DNA of 64,000 nt, taken from the NCBI GenBank assembly GCA_942490535.1, contig CALNXQ010000002.1, positions 248,001-312,000 of the forward strand, in the 5' to 3' direction. Below the pieces are notes generated by a model, which worked only from the letters and a program-made list of their open reading frames with translations, was not told where the DNA came from and did no database searches. The DNA comes from JAEINY01 sp942490535. GTDB lineage: Bacteria; Bacteroidota; Bacteroidia; Bacteroidales; Marinilabiliaceae. Position numbers and translations under genes: made by a program. Within the stretch, counting starts at the first letter, position 1, and the number at the start of each line of letters is the position of its first letter. This document shows, one piece after another, positions 42,144 to 52,241 of the stretch.

Positions 42144-43046
42144 TTATTGAATTGCTCTGATTAACTGATCCTCTTCCAACGTATTTAAAAAGAGATCCTT
42201 TTGATCTCGAATCGTTTGATCATCCCAATTCCACCATTCAGATTTCAGAAGTAACTCAATGGTTTCATTGCTAAAGCGATATTTAATCACTTTTGCCGGA
42301 GATCCCCCAACGATTGCATAGGGAGGGACAAATCCATTGACAACTGAATTCGCTGCTACAATTGCGCCGGTAGAAATATGAGCACCGGACAGTATCACAC
42401 ACTGAGTCCCTATCCACACATCATGTTCAACGGTAATGCCACCATTGGAATAACTATCATTGAACCCCTTCTCTTTAATCAAATTTCGATTTATAAAACA
42501 GGTACTTACACGATCAGTTCTATGGTGATATTCTTGAAAACTAACATTCCTGGCGATAGAACAGAACCTGCCAATATTAACTGAATTGACAACTGAATAA
42601 ATATCAAAATTAGGTCCACACAGAGAAGTATATCTGCCGATACTAACGGTTCCTCTAATTGTTATACCGGAGTTGATTAACTCAATGTTGTCCTCAGCAT
42701 TTATCACTCCATTGATTGAGGCGCCTTGTACTACTGAGTTATGACCAATTTTAACAACCCCTTGAAAGTTTGAGTCAGAGACATCTACATTTTGATCCAA
42801 CGCAATTCTCCCATTCAAAGTACTGTTTCGAACAATGCAATTATCCAATATATCAACTGAGTTGTTAATCCTTGTTCTTAGCACTATTGAATGAGTGCCT
42901 ACTTGTATTTGTCCAGTCAAAAAACTTCTTGAAACCCTTGACTTACTATTTAGCTTTATTCCAAGAATAAAAAAAAGATTAATCCCAAAAGTATTCCTCA
43001 AAAAGCTCAATAAAAACACTAGAATTCGCTTAATCTTCAGCTCCAT
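42144..43046 (-). CDS. Hexapeptide-repeat (left-handed beta-helix) acyltransferase
   Basis: 300 residues. An N-terminal hydrophobic stretch (about 7-30) is followed by many imperfect hexapeptide turns and a CatB/LacA-type C-terminus: ITVEHDVWIGTQCVILSGAHISTGAIVAANSVV and PPYAIVGGSPAKVIKYRF. The catalytic His is in EYHHRTD (about 172-178). Longer than the usual sugar O-acetyltransferase (about 200) because of the extra N-terminal coils. Decorates a sugar with an acetyl group. Confidence 0.86.
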   Translation of the reverse strand: MELKIKRILVFLLSFLRNTFGINLFFILGIKLNSKSRVSRSFLTGQIQVGTHSIVLRTRINNSVDILDNCIVRNSTLNGRIALDQNVDVSDSNFQGVVKIGHNSVVQGASINGVINAEDNIELINSGITIRGTVSIGRYTSLCGPNFDIYSVVNSVNIGRFCSIARNVSFQEYHHRTDRVSTCFINRNLIKEKGFNDSYSNGGITVEHDVWIGTQCVILSGAHISTGAIVAANSVVNGFVPPYAIVGGSPAKVIKYRFSNETIELLLKSEWWNWDDQTIRDQKDLFLNTLEEDQLIRAIQ

Positions 43047-43057
43047 AATATATTACA

Positions 43058-44017
43058 TTAACACTTAACTCTTTTAATAATACTCCGTTTTACTATTATA
43101 TACATAACAGATAATAAACAGACTAAAGACATGTAAATTATTAAAGTAGTAATCCGATTATAAGATGCTATTAGTACTATAATACCATTAATACATAACT
43201 GGGCAACTCCATAAAATACTGACACTTTTAAATGAGACCACCCAACTTCGTTAGCCAACAACTGATACAAATGCATCCGGTGTGCTTCAAAGATATTTTG
43301 TTTTAACCAAAGCCGTTGAATTATGGTAAAAGAAACATCAATGCCATAAACAAGTAAAAACAAAGCATACTCCATCTGCCCGGTAATTATAATGGTTTTA
43401 ACAATAGCATATACCATTATAAACGCTATTGAAATTGAACCAATATCACCGGCAAAGCATTTAGCTTTTGTCCGAAAATTATAGAATAGGAAGGCCAAAA
43501 GGGCTACAGTGACATATATGTATAATTCACGCAACTCAGGCACCGGTTGATTTATGCTGATAAATAGTAGAGTACCGGCAATAATTAAGCTGTAGAGTCC
43601 TGTTAAACCATTAATACCATCCATGAAATTATATCCATTCAATATGCCTACAATGAAAGGAATCAATAAAAACAGTAAAGGATAATTGTATGCACCAAGC
43701 TCTAAGAGCATTAATACGGCAGCAAGAATCTGGGTAAAAAACCTAATCCTGGCAGAAATAGTATGCATATCATCCCAAAAACTTACTATGGCTACCAATA
43801 GAACGCCACTGAGAAAATATGGGCATTGAATACCACTAAATAAGAAATAGAATAGCATAAAAATGGGGAAGATAATCCCACCTCCCCGAATCGTCACCTT
43901 ACTATGAGAAGAGCGATGATTAGGTTGATCAACAATATTGTACTTATTAGCAAAAAAGAAATAAATATTGATTATTCCAAAAGCAGCGATAAATAATAAA
44001 CTTGTTTCTAATATCAT
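43058..44017 (-). CDS. Polyprenyl-phosphate N-acetylhexosamine-1-phosphate transferase (WecA/WbpL-like)
   Basis: 319 residues, ten or so membrane helices. Conserved MraY/WecA sites: SFWDDMHTI (the DD metal/substrate pair, about 79-87), NGYNFMDGINGL (about 127-138) and the cytoplasmic EAHRMHLYQLL (about 244-254). It begins the repeat unit by placing an N-acetyl-aminosugar 1-phosphate on undecaprenyl phosphate. Next to it is the matching epimerase, as in wbpV-wbpL type loci of Pseudomonas O-antigens. Confidence 0.9.
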   Translation of the reverse strand: MILETSLLFIAAFGIINIYFFFANKYNIVDQPNHRSSHSKVTIRGGGIIFPIFMLFYFLFSGIQCPYFLSGVLLVAIVSFWDDMHTISARIRFFTQILAAVLMLLELGAYNYPLLFLLIPFIVGILNGYNFMDGINGLTGLYSLIIAGTLLFISINQPVPELRELYIYVTVALLAFLFYNFRTKAKCFAGDIGSISIAFIMVYAIVKTIIITGQMEYALFLLVYGIDVSFTIIQRLWLKQNIFEAHRMHLYQLLANEVGWSHLKVSVFYGVAQLCINGIIVLIASYNRITTLIIYMSLVCLLSVMYIIVKRSIIKRVKC

Positions 44018-44057
44018 TTCAATACGTTCTCAATTCTTTAAAAAATCCAGAATATTA

Positions 44058-44972
44058 TTACCCTAACCATTCCTTACACGACATCAAAACCGATTGGGGG
44101 GCCCACCCAGTCGCCATAGCTTTTCTATTACAAAAAGTTAAAGAAGAAGTCATCTTTGTGTAACGTCTTAAGTTAAGAGGCATCTCCCTCCGAAGCACCT
44201 TCTGTAAGATGGAACCAGTCACAGCAATCACAAATGCTACACCCCTTGGTATATGCTTTACCTTTCCTTTGTTCCAATGCCTGTTAATGGTATCACCTAA
44301 CTCAGCGAAAGAAGGATGATGGCCATCTGATAAGTTATAGGTACCTCCAATACTTCTGATATGCGATATAAAGGAAAATACATCAGAAGTCAGTATAATC
44401 GACCGTTTTACATTTTTGTTTCCAATAACAGCAAATCGGTTTTTCTTAACGGATTCAATCATTGCCCCTAGATTACCAGGTGCATTTTTACCGGCAATTA
44501 ACGGGAGGCGCACAATAGTCAGAACAATATCATTATTTTTGGCCCATTCAATCAGAAACTCCTCAGCCATGATTTTACTTCTTCCGTATGGATCCACTGC
44601 TTTTAAGGGAGCCTCTTCATTAATAGCTTCACCATGCTCACATCCGTAAACTGCCACGGTACTGATAAAGACGAATTCACCTTTAAACCCAGCCTTATCC
44701 AGACCTTTCACCAAATTGACAGTTCCTTGGTAATTAACATCATAAAAAGCTTGCTCTTCTTGCTTTGAGCTTGGAACAACATGCGCCTTTCCGGCAGCAT
44801 GAATAACTAAATCATAATGCTTATTTATTTGTGGGATTTTTTCTGATACATTACACTGAATGGTATTTACATCAGATATTCCCAGGGAATCGACGTCCTT
44901 ATCATTACGTAATGCAGCCACCAGGTGACTGCCCAAAAAACCACGCCCTCCTGTCACCAGAACCTTATCCAT
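44058..44972 (-). CDS. NAD-dependent sugar-nucleotide epimerase/reductase (WbpV/Gne-like)
   Basis: 304 residues from the ATG at 44972; a TTG two codons upstream is less likely. SDR extended fold with VTGGRGFLGSHL (6-17), the HAAGKAHV block, a Ser in STVAVYG and the catalytic YGRSK (about 127-131). Together with the FlaA1/WbpM-type dehydratase it would yield UDP-FucNAc or UDP-QuiNAc for the WbpL-like transferase 40 bp downstream. It overlaps the upstream glycosyltransferase by 8 bp. Confidence 0.88.
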   Translation of the reverse strand: MDKVLVTGGRGFLGSHLVAALRNDKDVDSLGISDVNTIQCNVSEKIPQINKHYDLVIHAAGKAHVVPSSKQEEQAFYDVNYQGTVNLVKGLDKAGFKGEFVFISTVAVYGCEHGEAINEEAPLKAVDPYGRSKIMAEEFLIEWAKNNDIVLTIVRLPLIAGKNAPGNLGAMIESVKKNRFAVIGNKNVKRSIILTSDVFSFISHIRSIGGTYNLSDGHHPSFAELGDTINRHWNKGKVKHIPRGVAFVIAVTGSILQKVLRREMPLNLRRYTKMTSSLTFCNRKAMATGWAPQSVLMSCKEWLG

Positions 44973-46161
44973 TTTCAACTGCCGTCTTTATTAAAGATTC
45001 GTATTTTAATGCTAAAGTATCTCGGTTGAAATCTGTCTGAGCGGCTTCAAAAGCATTTCGAGCCAATCTGTCTCTAAGGCTCGAATCATCAGACAGGCTT
45101 ATTATAGCCTCTGCTAAACCGGAGGTACTCCCCGGCTCAACGGAAATCCCACAATCCATAATATCCAAATAATCCTTAATCCACCCGGTTGTATTCTGAA
45201 TGATTGGCACTCCAGCTGCAAAGGCATCAAACATCTTATTGGGTGAAACAGTGTTTAACACCTCAATATTCTTAAAGCATACAAAGGCAGCTTTGGCATT
45301 TTTCAACTTATGAACAACCTCCATTTTGGGTAGTAATCCCAGGAACTCAACATTTTTCAAATGATGCGATTTTGCCTTTTGCTCCAGTTTATTACGCTCT
45401 ACCCCATCTCCGATTATTTCGATAGCGACATTATTGTATCCTCTCCTCTCTAGTTCAATAGCAGCCTCAACAACACTCTCAACATCATCCATAACACCCA
45501 ATGAACCTGCATAAATGAATCTATTTATACGATTTCCGTTAATTGGTTTAATGGAGGAAGCTGAGAAAAGCTTAATATCACAGGCATTACTGATTACATC
45601 CGTTTTAACAAGGGGGAAACGCTTTTTAATATCATTTGACATTCCAGGCGAACAGCCCACAACCATATAGGCATTTTTATAACAAAGTTTTTCGAACCAA
45701 AATGCCAACTTTACTGCCATTTTGCCTTTTAGAATATTCAAAGAAACCGCACCTTGAGGCCAAAGGTCTCTCACCTCAAATATGTATGGTTTACGTCGAA
45801 TCCATTTGGCAATAATAGCGGGCAAACCAATTGTAATTGGTCCTGAACTGGCAATTGCAACATCATACTTTTGGGTCAAACCATACCAAATCGACAATAA
45901 AGAAAACATCATAAAGTAGAATATACGCTTTACTTTACCATACCTATTGGAATCAGGAAAGTTGATTACAACCAAATCCACACCTTCAACCGTCTGCCGT
46001 TCAATCCATTTTGCAGCAGTAATATCTGATTTCTCGTAGGGAGCGGTTATAACGGTGACTTTATGACCTGCATCTACCCATCGTTTGGTGAATTCATAAA
46101 CACGAGTACTCCACTTACCTTTGGGAGTCCCGAAGTATTGATAATAAATAAGAATTTTCAT
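44965..46161 (-). CDS. Family 4 glycosyltransferase (WbuB-like)
   Basis: 398 residues. N-terminus MKILIYYQYFGTPKGKWSTRVYEF is the WbuB-type start, and the C-terminal domain has FIYAGSLGVMDDVESVVEA (about 213-231) and FAAGVPIIQNTTGWI (about 320-334). WbuB-type enzymes add an amino-deoxy sugar (L-FucNAc in E. coli O26), which fits the dehydratase and epimerase in this locus. Start 67 bp after the PaaK-like gene. Confidence 0.88.
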   Translation of the reverse strand: MKILIYYQYFGTPKGKWSTRVYEFTKRWVDAGHKVTVITAPYEKSDITAAKWIERQTVEGVDLVVINFPDSNRYGKVKRIFYFMMFSLLSIWYGLTQKYDVAIASSGPITIGLPAIIAKWIRRKPYIFEVRDLWPQGAVSLNILKGKMAVKLAFWFEKLCYKNAYMVVGCSPGMSNDIKKRFPLVKTDVISNACDIKLFSASSIKPINGNRINRFIYAGSLGVMDDVESVVEAAIELERRGYNNVAIEIIGDGVERNKLEQKAKSHHLKNVEFLGLLPKMEVVHKLKNAKAAFVCFKNIEVLNTVSPNKMFDAFAAGVPIIQNTTGWIKDYLDIMDCGISVEPGSTSGLAEAIISLSDDSSLRDRLARNAFEAAQTDFNRDTLALKYESLIKTAVENG

Positions 46162-46228
46162 TTCGTTTTTTCAGTTAGCGGCACCGCAATGCTGGTGCCT
46201 GGCAATCCATTTATAGTTAGGTAACAGA

Positions 46229-47542
46229 TTACTTACCATTTAATAATGATTCAAAGTGCTTCATCTTTCCAGCTGAGGTTCTGTCTATTTTTTCAACATT
46301 CTCAATTGTTGCTTTAATTCCTTTCTCAAGGTATTTTTCAACCACATTTTCAATTTTTATCCTTAACTCATCTGAAACAGGATTATCTGAAACAATCTGA
46401 AATAGCAAATGATCCTTTTCTGTCTGCCAAATCTTATATTCCTTTAAGCCTTCAAATTTCTCCATAATTGCCTTAAGCACATAATAAAGTGTAAATCCGG
46501 GTACAACTTTCCCACTTGGCAATTCTAATACATCATTTAATCTTCCTTCCAGGCTTTTCAATATTACCTTTCCATTTTCGTGGCAGATGCTTCCTCTATC
46601 GCCAATCTCATAGCGAATGAAGGGCATTGCTTTATTGTTTAAGCTGGTTACGACAATTTTTCCAACCTGATTATCCGGCACAGGTCTATTATCATCATCC
46701 AGAATCTCAACAAAGTCATTTACCCCAGTTATTTCCCACTCATTATGCTTGTTATGCAATGCTAAAACACCAAACTCAGAGCACCCGTACTCATTGTAAA
46801 CTGGTAGTCCCAGTACCTGGTGAATGTAATCTTTATCGTGATCTGTACACACCTCGGAAGTTACGACACATGCCTTTAAGGTTGGACATGCCTGCGATAA
46901 GTTAATTCCTTGCTTATCGAGAAATCTGCAGAAGAGTAATATTGAATTCGTATAACCATATATATAGTCAAAGGGTTTTCTTTTAAACGAACAGATGTAT
47001 CTATCCAAAACCTCCTCCGACATATCATGGACAATAAAACGTTTTCTACGGGACAAGGCATCTTTTAATTTCTCTTTATAATAGGTCATTCCTTCTAAAG
47101 GCATACCATAAAAACGAGCTTGCAAATCTTGTCCATACGACAAACCGAGCTCTCCGAAACGATAAATAATATCTGCCCATGTTAATGCATGTGCCCACTT
47201 GTCTTTAGCAAAAAACAAAGGAACACCGGATGATCCACTTGTTTTACTCCAATACAAACTTTCTCCTTCAAATGGCTTACTAACTGGCCTTTCAGCACTT
47301 TGGAAAAATTTCTTTGTCAAAACCGGGACTTGCTCCCAACTAGTTATCTCCCGGCCATCGAGTATGTGTTGATATTGACTGTTTTCTTTTAAATGATAAT
47401 TAAAAATTTCCCATTTTTTTTGATCGACCCATTTGATTAATTCATCACCAGGTAAGCTACGAAGATCCCCATAGGCGCAACAGGCCATTTTAATAGGAAA
47501 ACCTTTCAGTTGCAGAGTTGTATTAAAGAAACCCAACTTCAT
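46229..47542 (-). CDS. PaaK/CapK-like adenylate-forming enzyme
   Basis: 437 residues of the phenylacetate-CoA ligase fold. The ATP loop reads KTSGSSGVPLFFAKD (about 105-119), followed by YGYTNSILLFCRFL, CVVTSEVCTDHD, NEYGCSEFG (about 256-264, the A5 motif) and a C-terminal hinge with the final lysine in RTSAGKMKHF. It would adenylate a carboxylic acid and form a thioester or amide. CapK-type genes recur in capsule loci, but their substrates are largely unsettled. The stop overlaps nothing downstream; its ATG shares a base with the stop of the upstream GT4 (TAATG). Confidence 0.85.
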   Translation of the reverse strand: MKLGFFNTTLQLKGFPIKMACCAYGDLRSLPGDELIKWVDQKKWEIFNYHLKENSQYQHILDGREITSWEQVPVLTKKFFQSAERPVSKPFEGESLYWSKTSGSSGVPLFFAKDKWAHALTWADIIYRFGELGLSYGQDLQARFYGMPLEGMTYYKEKLKDALSRRKRFIVHDMSEEVLDRYICSFKRKPFDYIYGYTNSILLFCRFLDKQGINLSQACPTLKACVVTSEVCTDHDKDYIHQVLGLPVYNEYGCSEFGVLALHNKHNEWEITGVNDFVEILDDDNRPVPDNQVGKIVVTSLNNKAMPFIRYEIGDRGSICHENGKVILKSLEGRLNDVLELPSGKVVPGFTLYYVLKAIMEKFEGLKEYKIWQTEKDHLLFQIVSDNPVSDELRIKIENVVEKYLEKGIKATIENVEKIDRTSAGKMKHFESLLNGK

Positions 47543-48561
47543 TATTTTAGGTGTTTAAAAAATGCCTCCCACTTAAGCTCCACATTACTCCAATGGTAAG
47601 TTTCACTATTTATTCTTCCGGCCAGCGCTAATTGCTGTGCTTTATCCGGATTCTGAATCAGGTATAATACTTTTTCGCACAATTGCTCTGCATTATCTTT
47701 ATCAAACAACAGAGCATCCTTTCCATCTGTTACCATGAAAGGAATTCCTCCAACACTAGTGCTTACGACGGGTATGCCTAAGGCCATAGCTTCGATAAGG
47801 CTAACAGGGGTATTATCAATATTAGTTGTATTAATAAAAATATCATAATCCTCAGATAAATCATGCCATTGTTCCTGAGTTAAACGACCAGAAAACGTAA
47901 CTGCATGATCAACTCCCAATTCAACAGCATATTCCTTGCATCTCTGAAGGCTTCCGTCCTTATCTTCACCAACCATATTCAACTGAGCTTCCGGATAATG
48001 TTTAATAATTTCATACAAACCTTTAATGGCAAGTAAAGGATTATATATTTCTGCAAAGTGACGTACATAAAGAAGACGCGGCTGAATAACTTTGCGCTCT
48101 TTGAAAGTGTAGTTATCTAATTTAATGGAGTTCGGAATAACTTCAGTAGGATATCCCACTTTTTCAAATTCGTACTTTAGAAATCCTGATGGAGAAATGT
48201 TCCTTATACTATGCTTAAAAATCCATCGCGATAGTCTGGGATTCTTTTCCAATCGAACAGGTAACCTTCCTCCATGTAAAAATGTGCAATAATTAACTCC
48301 ATATAAGCGACATGTTAGTGCCACTAATAAAGCATAATAAAATGCAAAATAGCTATAGGTATCCATGCATACCAGATCTACTTTTTTTCGCAATTTGATT
48401 GTAGTTGATACCATATCCCAAAAACGGGCAAAATACCCCAGTCTACTCGAGGCATAGTGAACCTTTATGCCCATTTTCTCAAATTTAGGTCCTAAGGTGT
48501 CTATGGTTGTGGGACTTTTTCCGTGCTTAGCTAGTTTATTACCAATATATAAAATCTGCAT
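47542..48561 (-). CDS. Family 4 glycosyltransferase
   Basis: 339 residues from the ATG at 48561 (a TTG lies two codons upstream). GT-B with a short N-terminal domain starting MQILYIGNK and the C-terminal block LLYVRHFAEIYNPLLAIKG, LIEAMALGIPVVSTSVGGIP (EX7E region, about 263-282). Retaining GT4. Translationally coupled to the PaaK-like gene. Confidence 0.9.
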   Translation of the reverse strand: MQILYIGNKLAKHGKSPTTIDTLGPKFEKMGIKVHYASSRLGYFARFWDMVSTTIKLRKKVDLVCMDTYSYFAFYYALLVALTCRLYGVNYCTFLHGGRLPVRLEKNPRLSRWIFKHSIRNISPSGFLKYEFEKVGYPTEVIPNSIKLDNYTFKERKVIQPRLLYVRHFAEIYNPLLAIKGLYEIIKHYPEAQLNMVGEDKDGSLQRCKEYAVELGVDHAVTFSGRLTQEQWHDLSEDYDIFINTTNIDNTPVSLIEAMALGIPVVSTSVGGIPFMVTDGKDALLFDKDNAEQLCEKVLYLIQNPDKAQQLALAGRINSETYHWSNVELKWEAFFKHLK

Positions 48562-48575
48562 TTTCAAAAAATAAA

Positions 48576-49934
48576 TTACTTATTCAGAGGAGCTTTATTT
48601 TTCTTTTTAGGAGTGATTATTGTCATTAAAGAAAAACCATATAATATACCAGGCAAAGCCAGGCGCATAGCTCCATGAAACATGGTCATCATACTTATTA
48701 CGAAAAATCCTACAAAATAGAATTTGGTAAGGGTATTAGGACAGTAGATAAATCTCCTGACAGGAATTATTAAAAAGGCAATAAGCATAAAGAAGCCTCC
48801 TAAAATTCCATGTTCTGATAAGAGCCTTGTAAATTCAGTGTGAGCTACTAGATGATAATCAAACTGTTTAAGACGATATTCTGCGGACATACCAAAGCCA
48901 TGTCCTAATATAGGATATACCATAAAGGCGGATATTTCATCTTCCATAATTTTATCTCTCCCAGTCAAATAACTCCGTTCACCATCTCTTTCTCCGGTTA
49001 GTGCTTCCTTCGTTGAAAAACCCATATAACGGTAATAGAGAAAATTATCTGAAACTGCATTTGCAAAATAAATTACAGCCAGAAAGCCAATAAATCCAAG
49101 AAAGATGTAGCGCATCCTACTAATCACAAACCTTCGGAATCCTGGATTACCAACATAATAAACACCTAAGGCAGCAGACAGGGCAAGTCCCGATGCCAAT
49201 ATCCCCCCTCTTGACAAGGTTAACAAACCTCTTATCAGAAGAAATGCCAGAATAAGCCAATCCAGAATCGCGTATTTGGTAAATTTCAATTTTTGTATTT
49301 TCATCATCAGTAAGAGCATGAATAAAAATCCTAATGCTGTGGATACCTGATTGGGTCCGAATCCACCTGACGCTGATGCACTGGATTGTACACTTTCAAA
49401 GCTCATTGATGACAGGCTACTTTTTATGGAAAGTCCAACCAATAAGGTGATGGACGGCAATAGTGCCACTTTAACCCATTTATTAAAGTGTTCGACTTTT
49501 ATTTTTCTGCTGTAAAAGTATGCTCCTGACATTAACAAACTTAACGGCCCGGAAAAGTTAAAAAGAATCATCTTGCGCGCACGTCCGGATTCCAATGATT
49601 CTGTAAGAAACATGGCAGGAACCAACAAGAAGAGTAAAAATAAAAAAACAACTGAATTACTTTGCCTCCGAAATAAAAGACCAATTAGCAGAATCAAGGA
49701 TGATAAATATTTCCCTAACTCATATGAAACATGATATCCCCCTACGCGGTAACAGATTTCAAAGCCGACCAAGTACAGGGCATAAAAACCAGCTCTGTTT
49801 TCTCCATCTCTACTTTTAAGAATATCAAATACAAAATACATGAAAGCCAGACTATAAAAACCTGTGATTCCCATGGGAAAGCTTTTAAAGGCAAATCCAG
49901 CAATAACATGCAATAAAATAATCCAAATATTCAT
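48576..49934 (-). CDS. O-antigen polymerase/ligase-type membrane protein (Wzy-like)
   Basis: 452 residues with about eleven membrane helices and the Wzy_C pattern: RGGILASGLALSAALGVYYV (about 241-260) and, after a helix, a large periplasmic loop around YLTGRDKIMEDEISAF...GHGFGMSAEY (about 321-351), where the catalytic-type Arg and His lie. It joins lipid-linked repeat units in the periplasm. With the Wzx-like flippase and Wza/Wzc it makes the locus a Wzx/Wzy-dependent one. Confidence 0.85.
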   Translation of the reverse strand: MNIWIILLHVIAGFAFKSFPMGITGFYSLAFMYFVFDILKSRDGENRAGFYALYLVGFEICYRVGGYHVSYELGKYLSSLILLIGLLFRRQSNSVVFLFLLFLLVPAMFLTESLESGRARKMILFNFSGPLSLLMSGAYFYSRKIKVEHFNKWVKVALLPSITLLVGLSIKSSLSSMSFESVQSSASASGGFGPNQVSTALGFLFMLLLMMKIQKLKFTKYAILDWLILAFLLIRGLLTLSRGGILASGLALSAALGVYYVGNPGFRRFVISRMRYIFLGFIGFLAVIYFANAVSDNFLYYRYMGFSTKEALTGERDGERSYLTGRDKIMEDEISAFMVYPILGHGFGMSAEYRLKQFDYHLVAHTEFTRLLSEHGILGGFFMLIAFLIIPVRRFIYCPNTLTKFYFVGFFVISMMTMFHGAMRLALPGILYGFSLMTIITPKKKNKAPLNK

Positions 49935-49955
49935 TACTTATCCACTAACTGATTT

Positions 49956-51101
49956 TCAACCATTTTGGGCTGATGACAATATCTCATCTTTAATTCGTCT
50001 ATTATAACGCTCAAAAGTAAATGTTTTTGACATTTCTGCAGCACTCCTTGCCAAAACTCTCAACTGTTCTCCTTCATTTAAAATCTGACTGACAACTTCG
50101 GTAAAATCCTCAACAAGCTTCTGATTTGATATATTGATTGTCCGGCCATTCACACCATCTTTGACATATTGAGCAATACTAGACACATCTGATACCAAAG
50201 GAATGCATCCATAGTTAGCAGCTTCGGCAATCACCTTGGGAAATCCTTCGGATGCCGTAGAGGGTAATAAAAAGATATGGGACTGCTTCATTATTTCGGC
50301 TACTTCAAAGCGGTTAAGAAAACCATGGAATCTAAAATCCAGACCAGTTCTATTTGCTTTGTGCTCAAAACCGGATCTTTCATCACCATCTCCAACTAAA
50401 TGAATGGTTCCGATGCGGTCATTCTCCTTAAGTTCCTCAAAGGCTTGTATAATAGTCCCTACACCTTTGGCTGTTTCGAGTCTGCCAACAAAACAAAAAT
50501 CAAGTTTGCCACTGTAATCTTTACTTTCTATTAGCTTTCCTCCCTCAACAACTTCACTATTTGTCAGACATGGGTTTTCAAATGAGATAAAGTTCTGTTT
50601 CTGCCCAGGCCAGGTTCCATTTATTGTCACTTTACGCTTATTGAAATGCTTAAGCCAAAATCGTTGAATACCATATCCCATTGGAGGATTAGACTGATTC
50701 CAGTTACCAGCATACTTGTACCATCCATTTTTACGAACAGTTAAATTCAACCATGGAATTAAGTATACCCCCATCCCGGTGGGACACCTGAACTGAAAGG
50801 CATCAACCTTTGCTAAGGTTCTTTTTATGGTAGCCAGATTACCTGGAGCATTCCATAAAACGGATAGTTTTGAAGATATTGATGAACCACCGGAAGGTTT
50901 CAACGGAACAAATTGAATATTCTTATTGGAATAAGGTAAGACAAAACCCGGTGTTTCTTCTTCATGTAAAGGAGCACAATGATATATGGTATCAAACTCC
51001 TCTATTAAATGATTCAGCTCTCTGACAGTAGGCCCCCAGCCAACTATCTCTCCTGTAGTATTTACAAAATGTGGCGTATGTGATATAATTAATAAATTCA
51101 T
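49956..51101 (-). CDS. Family 4 glycosyltransferase
   Basis: 381 residues. C-terminal domain with LDFCFVGRLETAKGVGTI (about 204-221), IHLVGDGDE and LLPSTASEGFPKVIAEAANYGCIPLV (about 281-306), the nucleotide-sugar site. N-terminal residues 120-160 contain several tryptophans in an acceptor-side loop. Overlaps the upstream GT4 by 4 bp (ATGA type). Confidence 0.9.
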   Translation of the reverse strand: MNLLIISHTPHFVNTTGEIVGWGPTVRELNHLIEEFDTIYHCAPLHEEETPGFVLPYSNKNIQFVPLKPSGGSSISSKLSVLWNAPGNLATIKRTLAKVDAFQFRCPTGMGVYLIPWLNLTVRKNGWYKYAGNWNQSNPPMGYGIQRFWLKHFNKRKVTINGTWPGQKQNFISFENPCLTNSEVVEGGKLIESKDYSGKLDFCFVGRLETAKGVGTIIQAFEELKENDRIGTIHLVGDGDERSGFEHKANRTGLDFRFHGFLNRFEVAEIMKQSHIFLLPSTASEGFPKVIAEAANYGCIPLVSDVSSIAQYVKDGVNGRTINISNQKLVEDFTEVVSQILNEGEQLRVLARSAAEMSKTFTFERYNRRIKDEILSSAQNG

Positions 51102-52231
51102 CTCTTAATTCCTCTTTCCAATATATTAATGTACCTGTCAACGATTACTTTCCAGTCGTGTTTTTTAACCCAGCTCAGAGATTCCATTCCAAAACTCTGC
51201 TTATTTGAAATAATAGCATTAAGAGCCTCAACAATCTCATCAGGCTGATCTCCATCTACAAGTATTCCACTCTTTTTATGATCGATGGCATCAACAATAC
51301 CGCACCCATTAGCCCCGATAGAAGGCAATCCAAAATAATTGGCTTCCAGTATCACTATTCCAAACCCCTCAACATCACCATCTTCCTGGTTTTCACTCAA
51401 TATCATAAAGCAATCTGCTTGTTTGTACACACAAGCCAAATGCTCCCGCTGCGGCAGCCTGCCATGAAAAGTTACAGCATCACTCACTCCCAAGTGCTTA
51501 GCTATTTCCTCAAACTCCTTTTGATAGCTTGGTAAACCTACGATATGATAATGTGCTCCCGGGTATTGTTCCAATATAGAAGGCATCGCCTTAATAATCC
51601 GATGCTGACCTTTTCGTGGAGTAACATTCCCCACTGTGAGCAAAACAGGATCGCCGCTTAATTCATAGCTCAATTGCTCCGATGCTTTATTTAAATCCTC
51701 AAATTCATCTAAATCAATTCCATTGGGAATAATTTCAAAAGGTCGTTTCTGTAAATTTTCATTCAATAAACCATGGGTAAATCCAGAAACAGGTACTAAG
51801 TAATCTGCATTTTTGATTCCCCAGTTTGTAACCAACTTTAGCAAGAGATTCGTTGGCTTAACCTCTGATCCATGTAAAACAGCAAGTGTTTTCATTTTAA
51901 CACCCAATGAATTAAACAAGCCACACATCCACAATGAAAACTTTCCTGAATAGATGATTCCATCAAACTCATTAGTGTTCAATTGTGACCGTATGGCTTT
52001 TATCCTGTTAATATATGTAATCCAACCTTTTCGTTCAATTCGCTTGATGACCATAGGATACTTCATATTCCTGTCAAATTCCATAACCTCCGATTGAGTT
52101 GCATAATTACTATCTGCAACTAAATGAACCTTATGGCCGGCAGCCACAAGAAATTTACATAACGAATAAGCATGGTTTCCAATCCCACCCGGACCTGGCG
52201 GGAATTCAGATGATACAACTAGAATTTTCAC
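51098..52231 (-). CDS. Family 4 glycosyltransferase
   Basis: 377 residues starting with GTG at 52231. The N-terminal loop SSEFPPGPGGIGNHAYSL (about 7-24) is the usual GT4 acceptor-domain start; the C-terminal half shows LLTVGNVTPRKGQHRII and EGFGIVILEANYFGLPSIGANGCGI (EX7E, about 303-327). No later Met fits before the conserved loop, so GTG is accepted. Confidence 0.9.
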   Translation of the reverse strand: MKILVVSSEFPPGPGGIGNHAYSLCKFLVAAGHKVHLVADSNYATQSEVMEFDRNMKYPMVIKRIERKGWITYINRIKAIRSQLNTNEFDGIIYSGKFSLWMCGLFNSLGVKMKTLAVLHGSEVKPTNLLLKLVTNWGIKNADYLVPVSGFTHGLLNENLQKRPFEIIPNGIDLDEFEDLNKASEQLSYELSGDPVLLTVGNVTPRKGQHRIIKAMPSILEQYPGAHYHIVGLPSYQKEFEEIAKHLGVSDAVTFHGRLPQREHLACVYKQADCFMILSENQEDGDVEGFGIVILEANYFGLPSIGANGCGIVDAIDHKKSGILVDGDQPDEIVEALNAIISNKQSFGMESLSWVKKHDWKVIVDRYINILERGIKR

Positions 52232-52241
52232 GATTTCTTCT

